Assembly (NCBI RefSeq): GCF_001937065.1
Contig: NZ_MOWR01000009.1
Coordinates: 46,857-110,856 of the forward strand
DNA length: 64,000 nt
Reading direction: 5' to 3'
DNA from: Streptococcus sp. 'caviae'
GTDB taxonomy: Bacteria > Bacillota > Bacilli > Lactobacillales > Streptococcaceae
Every line of letters begins with the position of its first letter. Position 1 is the stretch's first letter. The position numbers were made by a program, and so were the translations under genes. Of this stretch, positions 8,972 through 16,333 are shown in pieces. Under the pieces are notes generated by a model. That model saw only the letters and a program-made list of their open reading frames with translations. It searched no databases and was not told the DNA's origin.

Positions 8972-9604
8972 TTAGCCCTTCTTAATTGGATGCCGTAGCA
9001 CCGTTTTCAATTTTTCCGGTGCTGTTTTTCTAACGTCGGAGAGATAAATTTCGTGGTGCCTGCGCTCATTGGTGATGTCAAGAGTGCAGCCTTCCTGTAT
9101 CATGAAATCATGCATCGCTTCAACGGTTTTGGGCTCGTCCTTGTAGGGGCCCATATGCATGCATTGGACACACAGCCCTTCATCGTAGGTGAAAAATTCT
9201 ACCTTGGAAAAATCTCGTTTCTTCTTTTTAGCTGCTTCACTTATCGCCCAATCAAAATCAGCCTTGGTTACAAAGTCAGGCAGGCGAATGACAGAAATAA
9301 AGGAAAAGTTTTCCTTATGCTCATAATCAATGCCTTTTAGTCCATCCTGCCACCAAAAGCCTTCAAGGGGTGGCACGACATAATCAAAAAATCCATCTAT
9401 TTTATAGTCGGTTTTGTGACTCATTTTTAGAGTATAGGCGACGCCATAAAGCAGCTCAATAGAGTCTTTATAGGCGCTGTTTTCTTGGTTAGGATCGCCA
9501 GTGCCGCGCACTGCCAGATAATTCATCTTAGGGATGGTGACAATACTCGGTTTTGTCTTAGGCTGGTAGAATTCTTTGAATTCTTTTTTAAAATCAAAAG
9601 CCAT
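8972..9604 (-). CDS. GyrI-like small-molecule-binding domain protein
   Basis: This 210-residue soluble protein begins MAFDFKKEFKEFYQPK and contains PSIVTIPKMNYLAVRGTGDPN, a GyrI-like (SOUL/BacR effector-binding) fold seen in standalone cytoplasmic proteins. Later motifs include FFDYVVPPLEGFWW and MGPYKDEPKTVEAMHDFM. Such proteins bind or hydrolyse hydrophobic ligands and some protect gyrase; the exact role here is unknown. It is co-transcribed with the PadR regulator, whose stop lies 2 bp upstream of its start, so it is probably induced by the ligand sensed by that repressor. Confidence 0.85.
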   Translation of the reverse strand: MAFDFKKEFKEFYQPKTKPSIVTIPKMNYLAVRGTGDPNQENSAYKDSIELLYGVAYTLKMSHKTDYKIDGFFDYVVPPLEGFWWQDGLKGIDYEHKENFSFISVIRLPDFVTKADFDWAISEAAKKKKRDFSKVEFFTYDEGLCVQCMHMGPYKDEPKTVEAMHDFMIQEGCTLDITNERRHHEIYLSDVRKTAPEKLKTVLRHPIKKG

Positions 9605-9606
9605 TT

Positions 9607-10125
9607 TTAGCCCTCCAATTTCTTTACTTCCTGTTTGAGCCAGTCGAGTTCAGCCTTTAAAAGTGTCTCACCGAGGCTGAAAAGCTGTTGAGCGATAGGA
9701 GTTTCGTGCTGCCCATTTTCTTTTTTATTTTGCATATCTGCAAGTTCTGTTTCCAGTTTTTCTTTTCGTTTGGAAAATGCTGCGCGCAGCTCATTGCCAT
9801 CCAAAAGATAAGCAGTCGCGAGCCCCGTCATCAAGTGAGCGTTTGCTGGTTTACACTCACTGATGAGTTCTTGGGTAGTTCTTTTTAGGATTTCCAGCCC
9901 TTCTTTAGTGATTTGATATTCTTTTTTCTCCTTGCCCTTGCTGGAAGTAGCAGCTGCCAATCCTTTTTTCTCCAACTTGTCAAGAACATAATAAATGGAT
10001 GAAAAACCAACATCTGTCCACTTGCGCATGCCGCGTTCCTTAATGATTTGCTCAATGTGATAACCATGCTGCGGTCCTTCAAGCAAAATACCAAGAATGA
10101 GCTGTTCAGTCAGTGAAATAGCCAT
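9607..10125 (-). CDS. PadR-family transcriptional repressor
   Basis: The 172-residue protein has the N-terminal winged helix of PadR (LILGILLEGPQHGYHIEQII, FSSIYYVLDKLEKKGL) followed by a C-terminal helical dimerisation domain (about 95-172), as in PadR subfamily 2. It is the first gene of a two-gene minus-strand operon with the GyrI-like protein. Twin palindromes in the promoter region (10139-10156 and 10161-10178) are the likely operators, so autoregulation is probable. The inducing compound cannot be read from sequence. Confidence 0.92.
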   Translation of the reverse strand: MAISLTEQLILGILLEGPQHGYHIEQIIKERGMRKWTDVGFSSIYYVLDKLEKKGLAAATSSKGKEKKEYQITKEGLEILKRTTQELISECKPANAHLMTGLATAYLLDGNELRAAFSKRKEKLETELADMQNKKENGQHETPIAQQLFSLGETLLKAELDWLKQEVKKLEG

Positions 10126-10138
10126 AGATACCTCCTTT

Positions 10139-10178
10139 TATTCTAGTGGTAGAATAACTATATTCTAACACTAGAATA
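10139..10178. promoter_or_regulatory. Twin PadR operators
   Basis: Two 18-bp dyads, TATTCTAgtggTAGAATA (10139-10156) and TATTCTAacacTAGAATA (10161-10178), share 7-bp arms and are separated by 4 bp. Their centres are 22 bp apart, two helical turns, which would put two repressor dimers on one DNA face. The whole block is also an almost symmetric larger dyad. Confidence 0.8.
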
Positions 10179-10204
10179 TACTTGTGTCAAATGAAATTCT
10201 TGCG

Positions 10205-10238
10205 TTACGAGATTTTATTTTCATGCTATAATAGGGGC
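10205..10238 (+). promoter_or_regulatory. rlmB promoter giving a leaderless transcript
   Basis: TGC-TATAAT has its -10 at 10227-10232, with a weak TTACGA -35 at 10205-10210 (16-bp spacing). The start codon of rlmB is at 10239, only 6 nt after the -10, exactly where transcription should begin. No ribosome binding site fits between them. Confidence 0.68.
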
Positions 10239-10979
10239 ATGAAAGAAAAAACTGACAATATAGATATTGTTTACGGTGTTCATGCTGTAACTGAGGCACT
10301 CCAAGCCAATACCGGCAATAAACTGTACATTCAGGATGACCTGTGCGGTAAAAATGTTGATAAGATTAAGACGCTGGCCGCCGAGAAAAAGGTAGCTATT
10401 TCCTGGACGTCCAAAAAGACCCTGTCTGACATGACAGACGGCGCTGTTCATCAAGGCTTTGTCCTGCGTGTTTCCGAGTTCGCCTATACTGAGCTGGCTG
10501 CTCTTTTGGCAAAGGCAGAGCAGGAAGATAATCCTCTTATCCTTATCTTGGACGGACTGACAGATCCGCATAATTTCGGCTCTATTCTGCGTACGGCTGA
10601 TGCAACCAATGTCTGCGGGGTGATTATTCCCAAACACCGTGCGGTTGGTGTGACACCAGTTGTTGCCAAGACTTCAACTGGTGCGGTGGAGCATGTGCCT
10701 ATTGCCCGTGTGACCAATCTCAGCCAAACTCTTGATAAACTAAAGGAACACGGTTTCTGGATTTTTGGGACAGACATGAACGGCACCCCGTCGTATAAGT
10801 GGAATACGGCAGGGAAGCTGGCCTTGATTATTGGCAATGAAGGCAAGGGGATCTCTGCCAACATCAAAAAACAAGTGGATGAGATGATTACCATTCCTAT
10901 GGATGGCCATGTGCAGAGCCTCAATGCCAGTGTTGCGGCTGCCCTTCTTATGTATGAAGTTTTTAGAAATCGTTTGTAG
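10239..10979 (+). CDS. rlmB: 23S rRNA (guanosine-2'-O-)-methyltransferase, SpoU family
   Basis: RlmB-type SPOUT enzymes methylate ribose 2'-O of a guanosine in 23S rRNA using S-adenosylmethionine. The 246-residue protein has an N-terminal substrate-binding domain (IVYGVHAVTEAL) and a C-terminal trefoil-knot catalytic domain with all SpoU motifs: motif 1 DPHNFGSILRTAD, motif 2 LIIGNEGKGIS and motif 3 IPMDGHVQSLNASVAAALL. The ATG at 10239 matches the usual family N-terminus; an upstream in-frame ATG at 10182 would start before the promoter. Other TrmH-like guanosine methyltransferases are a less likely alternative. Confidence 0.92.
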   Translation: MKEKTDNIDIVYGVHAVTEALQANTGNKLYIQDDLCGKNVDKIKTLAAEKKVAISWTSKKTLSDMTDGAVHQGFVLRVSEFAYTELAALLAKAEQEDNPLILILDGLTDPHNFGSILRTADATNVCGVIIPKHRAVGVTPVVAKTSTGAVEHVPIARVTNLSQTLDKLKEHGFWIFGTDMNGTPSYKWNTAGKLALIIGNEGKGISANIKKQVDEMITIPMDGHVQSLNASVAAALLMYEVFRNRL

Positions 10980-11023
10980 GTTTTGAGCAGTTCAGCTGCG
11001 TTCTCGCTTGCAGCGAATTCTTT

Positions 11024-11032
11024 TGCTATAAT
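11024..11032 (+). promoter_or_regulatory. degV promoter (extended -10)
   Basis: TGC-TATAAT at 11024-11032 lies about 60 bp before the degV start. A good -35 is not obvious at the expected spacing. Confidence 0.6.
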
Positions 11033-11093
11033 AACTGGTAATGATTTTAAAATTAATTTTTACGATGGAATGATAGATTTTAGGAGGTTAAGC

Positions 11094-11954
11094 ATGAGCT
11101 TTACAATTATCACAGATTCTACCGCTGATTTACCGGAAAGCTGGGCTCAGGAAAATAATGTTCAGCTTCTGGGCTTGACTGTTCAACTGGACGATGTCAC
11201 TTATGAAACGGTAGGACCTAACCGCCTGACCAGTGAAGTGCTGCTGGAAAAAATGACTGCGGGCAGCAAACCCACAACAAGCCAGATCAATGCAGGTCAG
11301 TTTGAATCGGTCTTTCGTCAGGCAGCTGAAAACGGAGATGAAGTGCTTTATGTTGCCTTTTCATCGGTGTTATCCGGAACCTATCAGTCAGCTTTGATAG
11401 CGCGTGATGTTGTTTTGGAAGAATACCCCGATGCTATGATCGAAGTGGTTGACACCTTGGCAGCAGCCGGTGGCGAAGGCTATTTGGCTATGCTGGCCGC
11501 TCAGGCGCGAGATCAAGGACGCTCGCTTCAAGAGGTTAAAAAGCTCGTGCTTGATACAGCTCCGCTGCTGCACACCTTCTTTTTAGTTGACGATCTTTAC
11601 CATCTAATGCGTGGCGGCCGACTGTCTAAGGCTTCTGCTCTTGTCGGCAGTCTTGTCAATATCAAGCCTTTACTATGGCTGGATCCGAGCGGGAAATTAG
11701 TACCGCTGGCAAAACTGCGCGGCCGTAAAAAGGGCATGAGAGAAATGATTAAACGAGCAACAGCCGACCTTGGCCATGATACCGCAGTCGTCGCCTATTC
11801 CAATGATAGTGAAGGTGCAGAAAGTTTGAAAGCCCAGCTGTTAGAAAACGAAGAAATAAAAAAAGTTTTGATACTGCCCTTAGGCCCTGTTATTTCAGCC
11901 CATGTCGGCCCTAATACCTTAGCTGTCTTTACCATTGGTAAAAATCCACGATAA
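11094..11954 (+). CDS. DegV-family fatty-acid-binding protein
   Basis: DegV/FakB proteins hold a fatty acid in a two-domain fold and present it to the kinase FakA for phosphorylation and incorporation into lipids. This 286-residue protein starts [17 protein letters not shown], the family signature, and has [25 protein letters not shown] and the lid region [27 protein letters not shown]. The ATG at 11094 follows AGGAGG; an upstream in-frame start at 10983 would overlap the promoter. It is monocistronic, with a terminator at 11965-11996. The fatty acid bound is unknown. Confidence 0.94.
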   Translation: MSFTIITDSTADLPESWAQENNVQLLGLTVQLDDVTYETVGPNRLTSEVLLEKMTAGSKPTTSQINAGQFESVFRQAAENGDEVLYVAFSSVLSGTYQSALIARDVVLEEYPDAMIEVVDTLAAAGGEGYLAMLAAQARDQGRSLQEVKKLVLDTAPLLHTFFLVDDLYHLMRGGRLSKASALVGSLVNIKPLLWLDPSGKLVPLAKLRGRKKGMREMIKRATADLGHDTAVVAYSNDSEGAESLKAQLLENEEIKKVLILPLGPVISAHVGPNTLAVFTIGKNPR

Positions 11955-11964
11955 CATTAATCTT

Positions 11965-11996
11965 AGGCAAGCAAATTCGTTTTGCTTGTCTTTTTT
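11965..11996 (+). terminator. degV terminator
   Basis: A 10-bp stem, ggcaagcaaa (11966-11975) with tttgcttgtc (11981-11990), is followed by six T residues. Confidence 0.92.
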
Positions 11997-12028
11997 GACT
12001 ATTATTTCAGATAAAATGTAAAATATAA

Positions 12029-12057
12029 TTGACAAAAAGAAAATTAAAGACTACAAT
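12029..12057 (+). promoter_or_regulatory. Promoter of the membrane protein/XRE pair
   Basis: A consensus TTGACA (12029-12034) and TACAAT (12052-12057) are separated by 17 bp. The AGGAGG ribosome binding site lies just upstream of the ATG at 12089. Confidence 0.88.
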
Positions 12058-12088
12058 ATAGGTGTAAAAAGAAAAGGAGGACAGACTC

Positions 12089-12583
12089 ATGATTATCTCA
12101 ATAAAATTCGTTTTGTTCGCCGCGGTTATTGCTGTTTTAGCTGTCGGTTATAAACGTTCCAAAAAAACGCAAGAATATGATGAACGGCAAGAGCTTCTTC
12201 AAAACAGAGCTTATCGCTATGCAGCACACGATATGATATTTACGAGCGCCGCTGCTGTCATTTGGAGCGAGGAACTCATGAAAGTCCTCAATGGGGAACT
12301 GCTGGCTTTACTGATTATGCTGGTTGGTATCGTGATTTATGTTTCTTATGCCGTTTTGCACGATGCTTACTTTCCTATTAATAAGACCATTGGAATGGCC
12401 TCAATTGGGCTGTTTGGCACGATGTCGATTCTTGAGTTAATCGTGATCATCAAAAATCTTCTTAACCATACATTTTCTCCCGAAAATGGCGGGATGTCTC
12501 TGCTGCTGCTTATCGCCTTTGCCATTATTATAAGTGTCATGCTTTATAAGAAGCATTTGGATAAAAAGGAGGCGGATTCATGA
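12089..12583 (+). CDS. Four-helix membrane protein with YDERQ motif
   Basis: This 164-residue protein has a first membrane helix at about 2-20, then KKTQEYDERQELLQNRAYR, and three further hydrophobic segments (about 48-66, 69-92, 100-120 or 130-152). The YDERQ motif after the first helix is typical of small Firmicute membrane proteins that sit beside a short XRE regulator. Its stop overlaps the start of that regulator by 4 nt, so the two are translated together. Function unknown; it may sense or export something controlled by the partner. Confidence 0.8.
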   Translation: MIISIKFVLFAAVIAVLAVGYKRSKKTQEYDERQELLQNRAYRYAAHDMIFTSAAAVIWSEELMKVLNGELLALLIMLVGIVIYVSYAVLHDAYFPINKTIGMASIGLFGTMSILELIVIIKNLLNHTFSPENGGMSLLLLIAFAIIISVMLYKKHLDKKEADS

Positions 12584-12774
12584 AAAATTTACGTCTGAAG
12601 GCTGCGCGTGCCAGGAAGGATCTGTCTCAGCAAGCATTGGCTGACCTAGTCGGTGTATCGCGTCAAACAGTTTCAGCTATTGAAAAAGGAGACTACAACC
12701 CCACCATCAATCTCTGTCTTAAAATTTGCAAGGTATTGGGAAAAACACTGGATGAGCTTTTTTGGGAAGAATAG
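12580..12774 (+). CDS. Small XRE-family (Cro/C1) transcriptional regulator
   Basis: The 64-residue protein is little more than a helix-turn-helix: LRLKAARARKDLSQQALADLVGVSRQTVSAIEKGDYNPTI, with the C-terminal KICKVLGKTLDELFW. This compact class is widespread in Firmicutes, usually paired with a membrane protein as here (ATGA overlap). Autoregulation of the pair is likely but no operator was identified. Confidence 0.93.
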   Translation: MKNLRLKAARARKDLSQQALADLVGVSRQTVSAIEKGDYNPTINLCLKICKVLGKTLDELFWEE

Positions 12775-12828
12775 CAGTTTGCAAGGATCTGTCAGGAGTG
12801 ATCGGTAACCCTTTTGCCGGCTAAAGAA

Positions 12829-12856
12829 CTGGAATGACTGCTTGCTGTCATTCCAG
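12829..12856 (+). terminator. Perfect hairpin after the XRE gene
   Basis: ctggaatgac (12829-12838) and gtcattccag (12847-12856) pair perfectly over 10 bp. There is no U-run after it, so it may be a weak or processed transcript end. Confidence 0.5.
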
Positions 12857-12955
12857 CAGCAATGCTTGAACAGCTTTAGCGGATAGGGAAACTGGATCGC
12901 TCTGACAGAGGCCGTTTTTGCAGATAAAAAACTTGTGATTTACAAGAAAAACCTC

Positions 12956-12985
12956 TTGACTTTGAGGTTGATTTTTTGATATTAT
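12956..12985 (+). promoter_or_regulatory. rplM-rpsI promoter
   Basis: TTGACT at 12956-12961 and TATTAT at 12980-12985 have 18-bp spacing, with an extended -10 TGA. The predicted start near 12992 gives a leader of about 100 nt. Confidence 0.82.
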
Positions 12986-12992
12986 ATAAGAC

Positions 12993-13082
12993 GGTATTGT
13001 TTACCCCATTTGAAAGGCCCCGGAACCCTTCAAATAACCAGTGGACCGGAACATCCACTACTTGTAAACATAAGATTCGTAT
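12993..13082 (+). promoter_or_regulatory. L13-type ribosomal protein leader
   Basis: The leader folds into a closing helix tgtttac (12998-13004)/gtaaaca (13064-13070) enclosing two hairpins: atttgaaagg (13008-13017) with ccttcaaat (13027-13035), and gtgga (13041-13045) with tccac (13054-13058). Both apical loops begin with CCGGAAC. This layout fits the known L13 leader ahead of rplM-rpsI in low-GC Gram-positives, where L13 is thought to repress its own operon. Family membership is from memory. Confidence 0.7.
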
Positions 13083-13092
13083 AGGAGAAATC

Positions 13093-13539
13093 ATGAACAA
13101 AACAACATTTATGGCTAAACCAGGCCAAGTTGAACGTAAATGGTACGTTGTTGATGCCACTGATGTGCCTCTTGGACGTCTTTCAGCAGTCGTTGCCAGC
13201 GTTCTTCGCGGAAAAAATAAACCAACTTTCACACCGCACACTGACACAGGTGACTTTGTTATCGTTATTAATGCTGAAAAAGTGAAATTAACAGGTAAGA
13301 AAGCAACTGATAAAATCTACTACACTCACTCAATGTATCCAGGTGGATTGAAGCAAATCTCAGCAGGTGAACTGCGTTCTAAAAATGCTGTTCGTTTGAT
13401 TGAAAAATCAGTTAAAGGAATGCTTCCGCACAATACTCTTGGACGCGCACAAGGCATGAAATTGAAAGTTTTCGTTGGTCCTGAGCATACACATGCTGCA
13501 CAACAGCCAGAAGTACTTGATATTACAGGTCTTATCTAA
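13093..13539 (+). CDS. rplM: 50S ribosomal protein L13
   Basis: L13 is an early-assembly protein of the large subunit. The 148-residue protein starts [22 protein letters not shown] and contains [24 protein letters not shown] and [12 protein letters not shown], all standard. The ATG at 13093 follows ATAGGAG; an upstream in-frame extension to 12976 runs through the leader RNA and is not credible. rpsI follows 22 nt downstream in the same operon. Confidence 0.97.
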   Translation: MNKTTFMAKPGQVERKWYVVDATDVPLGRLSAVVASVLRGKNKPTFTPHTDTGDFVIVINAEKVKLTGKKATDKIYYTHSMYPGGLKQISAGELRSKNAVRLIEKSVKGMLPHNTLGRAQGMKLKVFVGPEHTHAAQQPEVLDITGLI

Positions 13540-13561
13540 GAGGAAAGGAGCGTAAAATATA

Positions 13562-13954
13562 ATGGCACAAGCACAATATACAGGTACTGGACGCCGTAAA
13601 AACGCTGTTGCACGCGTTCGCTTGGTTCCAGGCACTGGAAAAATTACAGTAAACAAAAAAGATGTTGAAGAATACATTCCGCATGCTGACCTTCGTCTCG
13701 TTATCAACCAGCCTTTTGCAGTAACTTCTACTGAAGGTTCATACGACGTCTTCGTTAATGTTATCGGCGGCGGCTATGCTGGTCAATCAGGCGCAATCCG
13801 CCACGGAATCGCACGCGCACTTCTTGAAGTTGACCCAGACTTCCGCGATTCATTGAAACGCGCTGGCCTCCTTACACGTGACGCACGTATGGTTGAACGT
13901 AAAAAACCAGGTCTTAAGAAAGCGCGTAAAGCTTCACAATTCTCAAAACGTTAA
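13562..13954 (+). CDS. rpsI: 30S ribosomal protein S9
   Basis: S9 reaches the P-site tRNA with its basic C-terminal tail. The 130-residue protein shows [33 protein letters not shown] and the terminal [11 protein letters not shown]. The last codons form part of a duplicated sequence also found at 25034, so the gene's 3' end is an integration site whose reading frame has been kept intact. Its terminator lies at 13982-14014. Confidence 0.97.
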   Translation: MAQAQYTGTGRRKNAVARVRLVPGTGKITVNKKDVEEYIPHADLRLVINQPFAVTSTEGSYDVFVNVIGGGYAGQSGAIRHGIARALLEVDPDFRDSLKRAGLLTRDARMVERKKPGLKKARKASQFSKR

Positions 13955-14014
13955 TTATTAGCGATATATCAACGTTTACAGACACTTCATGGTTCACACC
14001 ATGGGGTGTTTTTT
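13940..14014. repeat. Left boundary repeat of the rpsI island (attL-like)
   Basis: This copy runs from TTCTCAAAA inside the last rpsI codons, through TATATCAAC (13965-13973), to the terminator hairpin CACTTCATGGTTCA. The same blocks in the same order recur at 25034-25106. The 3' ends of conserved genes are common targets of tyrosine integrases, and the decayed integrase starts 55 bp away. Confidence 0.75.
13982..14014 (+). terminator. rpsI terminator
   Basis: acacttcatgg (13982-13992) pairs with ccatggggtgt (13999-14009), with two G-U pairs, followed by T residues. It forms part of the left boundary repeat. Confidence 0.85.
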
Positions 14015-14068
14015 GATGGTTTTTTAGCAAAATTCACACCACTTTTCACACCAAATTCACACCATTAT

Positions 14069-14956
14069 TTATTTTAGGTTTCGGTAGGCAATTTCCCCAA
14101 CAGCCATTGGTACAATATTTGAAGTATTAACGTAAGTTTTGGTAGTGAGGGTGTCACTATGTGTCAGCGCCTCAGAAATAGCTTCTAGTGATGTCCCTGC
14201 TTGTTTGGCGAGAGTTGCGCCAGTATGGCGTAACTTGTGAGGTGTGAGTTAATTTTGGATGGTGTTTTTTCTAAATGCTTCATTTGATAGTTTAGATAAT
14301 CAATGTGGATTACTTTATTAATATTATTTTCCTATCATTGTGAGTGAATACAAATTGATTGTTGGTTTGCTTAATTCCAAAAGGTCTCAGTTCTTGCTTT
14401 TGGTTGTCCTTCCATTTCTTAAGAAAATTCATTAGCTCTAGTGGAGCATTCATTAAAGACTCTTCTCTTGCCACCTTTAGTGGTTTTAACATTATCAAAT
14501 CTGTCCAAGGTATTTTCAATCAAAATTTCATTGTTTTTAAAATTAATATACTTCCATTGAAATGCATAACTCTCAGATTCTCTATTAGACAGGAAGAAAG
14601 TGGCATAGAAAAGAACATAGTCTTTAAATTCAATGAGACCATTCTCTGAATCATCGTCAAATGCTTTTAACCAAAGACGTAGCTCCTTTTCATCTAAAGC
14701 TAAATCTTTTTCACGGTTGCTTTCTTTTAGGAACTGTTTTTTAAGTTGTTTTAATTCGGCTAATGGTTTTGTTTAGACAGTTTATGTGGATGTATTCAAG
14801 TTCTTCTACCCAGTCGAAGACTGAGTTGATGTAATTACGGAGTGTCCTAAAATTCGCGTAATTATTTACCTTAGTTACCAACAATGACAAGATTAATTGT
14901 TGGTTTTCATTGAGATGGCTTATTGAATATTTATTGAGAAGAGGAAGAATATACAA
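14069..14956 (-). pseudogene. Tyrosine recombinase (integrase), frameshifted
   Basis: Pieces in different frames cover most of a site-specific integrase. An N-terminal core-binding piece (14741-14956) includes LRNYINSVFDWVEELEYIHIN. A middle piece (about 14460-14750) includes FKDYVLFYATFFLSNRESESYAFQWKYINF with the first catalytic Arg. A further piece (14310-14519) includes LRPFGIKQTNNQFVFTHNDRK. The C-terminal piece (14069-14248) includes LTPHKLRHTGATLAKQ with the His-x-x-Arg box and the catalytic Tyr in TKTYVNTS. At least three frame changes separate them, so the gene is dead. It points at the rpsI boundary, as expected for the integrase of an element inserted there. Confidence 0.9.
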
Positions 14957-15004
14957 CCGAAATAAATTTTCGGTTTGAAAAACTGACCTTGCGTGGTCAG
15001 TTTT
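14955..15004. terminator. Two tandem hairpins upstream of the integrase remnant
   Basis: aaccgaaa/ttttcggtt (14955-14975) and aaaactgacc (14979-14988)/ggtcagtttt (14995-15004) are consecutive perfect stems. The second ends in T residues on either strand. They separate the dead integrase from the region to its right. Confidence 0.6.
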
Positions 15005-15024
15005 ATGTAGAGTATTTAAGGGAA

Positions 15025-15183
15025 ATGTTTGTGATTAGAAAGGGCAAGAATAAAGAGAGTTGTTTAGGGTCAGTTAAGAAACTAAATTTAAAAGAAATTA
15101 CCATAAAAGCAAGTGATAGATACTACTTGTTTCAAGTCGAGGATGTTTTAGAAATTAGCATAATAGAGGGAACTAGACGATGA
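15025..15183 (+). CDS. Small hypothetical protein
   Basis: A 52-residue open frame starts at ATG 15025 (MFVIRKGKNKESCLG), after a weak AAGGGA; a TTG at 14989 could extend it by 12 residues but falls inside the hairpin. It is basic, has no membrane segment, and resembles nothing I recognise. The direct repeat of TATGAGGGAGT after its stop (15198-15219) adds no function. It may be an element gene fragment or simply open by chance. Confidence 0.28.
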   Translation: MFVIRKGKNKESCLGSVKKLNLKEITIKASDRYYLFQVEDVLEISIIEGTRR

Positions 15184-15218
15184 GTAGAAGAAAATTCTAT
15201 GAGGGAGTTATGAGGGAG

Positions 15219-15255
15219 TAAAATAGCGTCCACTTTGTAATGACGCCATTTTCTT
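15219..15255. terminator. Terminator after the methyltransferase gene (both directions)
   Basis: aaatagcgtc (15221-15230) pairs with gacgccattt (15242-15251), with A- and T-runs outside, just past the minus-strand methyltransferase stop. Confidence 0.75.
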
Positions 15256-15260
15256 ATCTT

Positions 15261-15989
15261 TTAAAAAAGTTTAATTTCATGATTCTTCGATGATGAAGTG
15301 TCTTCTTCACCGGTAGGAATCTCGATTTTTGAGCTAGGGATTTCAAGTCCCCAGTTATCCCAACCATTGAAATTAATTCGAGCAAATAGCTCGATTTTTT
15401 CTTGATTAGGGAACATTTTGGTAATTCTATCGATTACTTGGAGTGGTTTCACACTGTGTTTGCCTCTGGGATATTGTAGAAATTGTCTAATATTTCTAGC
15501 ACCTCTAGGTTTTGGAATTCTTCCTCTTTTAAATACAAGACAAAATTCTGTTTGAGATAAAGTATATTGACCTGGATTATGAACCATTTTGTCCCATACG
15601 AAAGCGACAGTCTTATATTTAAAGCCCCAGGCCTCTCCTAGAGAAATAGAATTAGCCATTTGTGGGCCAGTTGTCCACATGAAAAGTAAGCAGTCATCCT
15701 TAGCAATGCTATTGACATCTAGTTTTTTAAGTTCTTTAAGCTTAACCGTGGGGTATTTAAACGAAGCGGAACTAATAAAGATATTTTTCTCGAAACCAAC
15801 GTTAATATCTTTATTACTTGACTTATCATATTGCATTTTACCACCGTAATCCCAAGGTGGATCTGCATAAATAACATCGTATTTTTTAGAGGGTAATTTT
15901 GGGTATAATTCATTTAAAGGATTTAACTTGGTCCGTTTCTGGGCTTCAATATTATATATTGAATAACCAGAGACTTTTTTTTCAGTCAT
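15261..15989 (-). CDS. MT-A70-type adenine-N6 DNA methyltransferase of a MunI-like system
   Basis: This 242-residue enzyme is predicted to methylate adenine in host DNA to block the adjacent nuclease. The catalytic motif DPPW is at residues 43-46 (YADPPWDYGGK), followed by LLFMWTTGPQM and the C-terminal AdoMet-region signature KIELFARINFNGWDNWG, the permuted order of MT-A70 relatives. M.MunI belongs to this relation, matching the nuclease next door. It is divergent from the controller/nuclease pair, with a 122-bp shared promoter region. The target CAATTG is inferred from the nuclease, not proven. Confidence 0.88.
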   Translation of the reverse strand: MTEKKVSGYSIYNIEAQKRTKLNPLNELYPKLPSKKYDVIYADPPWDYGGKMQYDKSSNKDINVGFEKNIFISSASFKYPTVKLKELKKLDVNSIAKDDCLLFMWTTGPQMANSISLGEAWGFKYKTVAFVWDKMVHNPGQYTLSQTEFCLVFKRGRIPKPRGARNIRQFLQYPRGKHSVKPLQVIDRITKMFPNQEKIELFARINFNGWDNWGLEIPSSKIEIPTGEEDTSSSKNHEIKLF

Positions 15990-16052
15990 AAATGTTTCCT
16001 TTCGTTAAAGTCTAAAAACATTGTATCATATTTTTTAAAACTTCGGGAGTGT

Positions 16053-16101
16053 TACTTATAGTATGTGGAAAAATTATTTTATTTTGATACTATTTCCAGT
16101 A
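16053..16101. promoter_or_regulatory. Possible C-box operators of the restriction system
   Basis: Two imperfect dyads, TACTTATAGTA (16053-16063) and TACTATTTCCAGTA (16088-16101), lie between the divergent methyltransferase and controller genes. The second abuts the AAGGAG ribosome binding site of the controller. The core ACTTATAGT resembles published C-protein boxes, but match quality is modest. Confidence 0.42.
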
Positions 16102-16111
16102 AGGAGCAAAT

Positions 16112-16333
16112 ATGTTAATTACTATCGTTTCTCATAACATAAGATATTTTCGAACTCAAAGGAATCTATCCCAAGAAAAATTGGCAGAACTATCTCAATT
16201 ACATAGGACTTATATAAGCGATTTAGAAATGGGAAATAGAAATCCAAGTATAAAAACACTCGAGAAAATAGCAAGTGCACTAAAAATTGCGCCCTATAAA
16301 TTATTAAAAGAGATTGGAGATTCCGATGGCTAG
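16112..16333 (+). CDS. Restriction-system controller (C) protein, XRE family
   Basis: The 73-residue protein is an all-helical XRE domain (IRYFRTQRNLSQEKLAELSQLHRTYISDLEMGNRNPSIKTL), the usual size and fold of C proteins, which delay nuclease expression until the methyltransferase has protected the genome. The nuclease start at 16326 overlaps its last codons by 8 nt, the standard C-R arrangement. AAGGAG precedes the ATG. Identification as a C protein rests on this context. Confidence 0.82.
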   Translation: MLITIVSHNIRYFRTQRNLSQEKLAELSQLHRTYISDLEMGNRNPSIKTLEKIASALKIAPYKLLKEIGDSDG

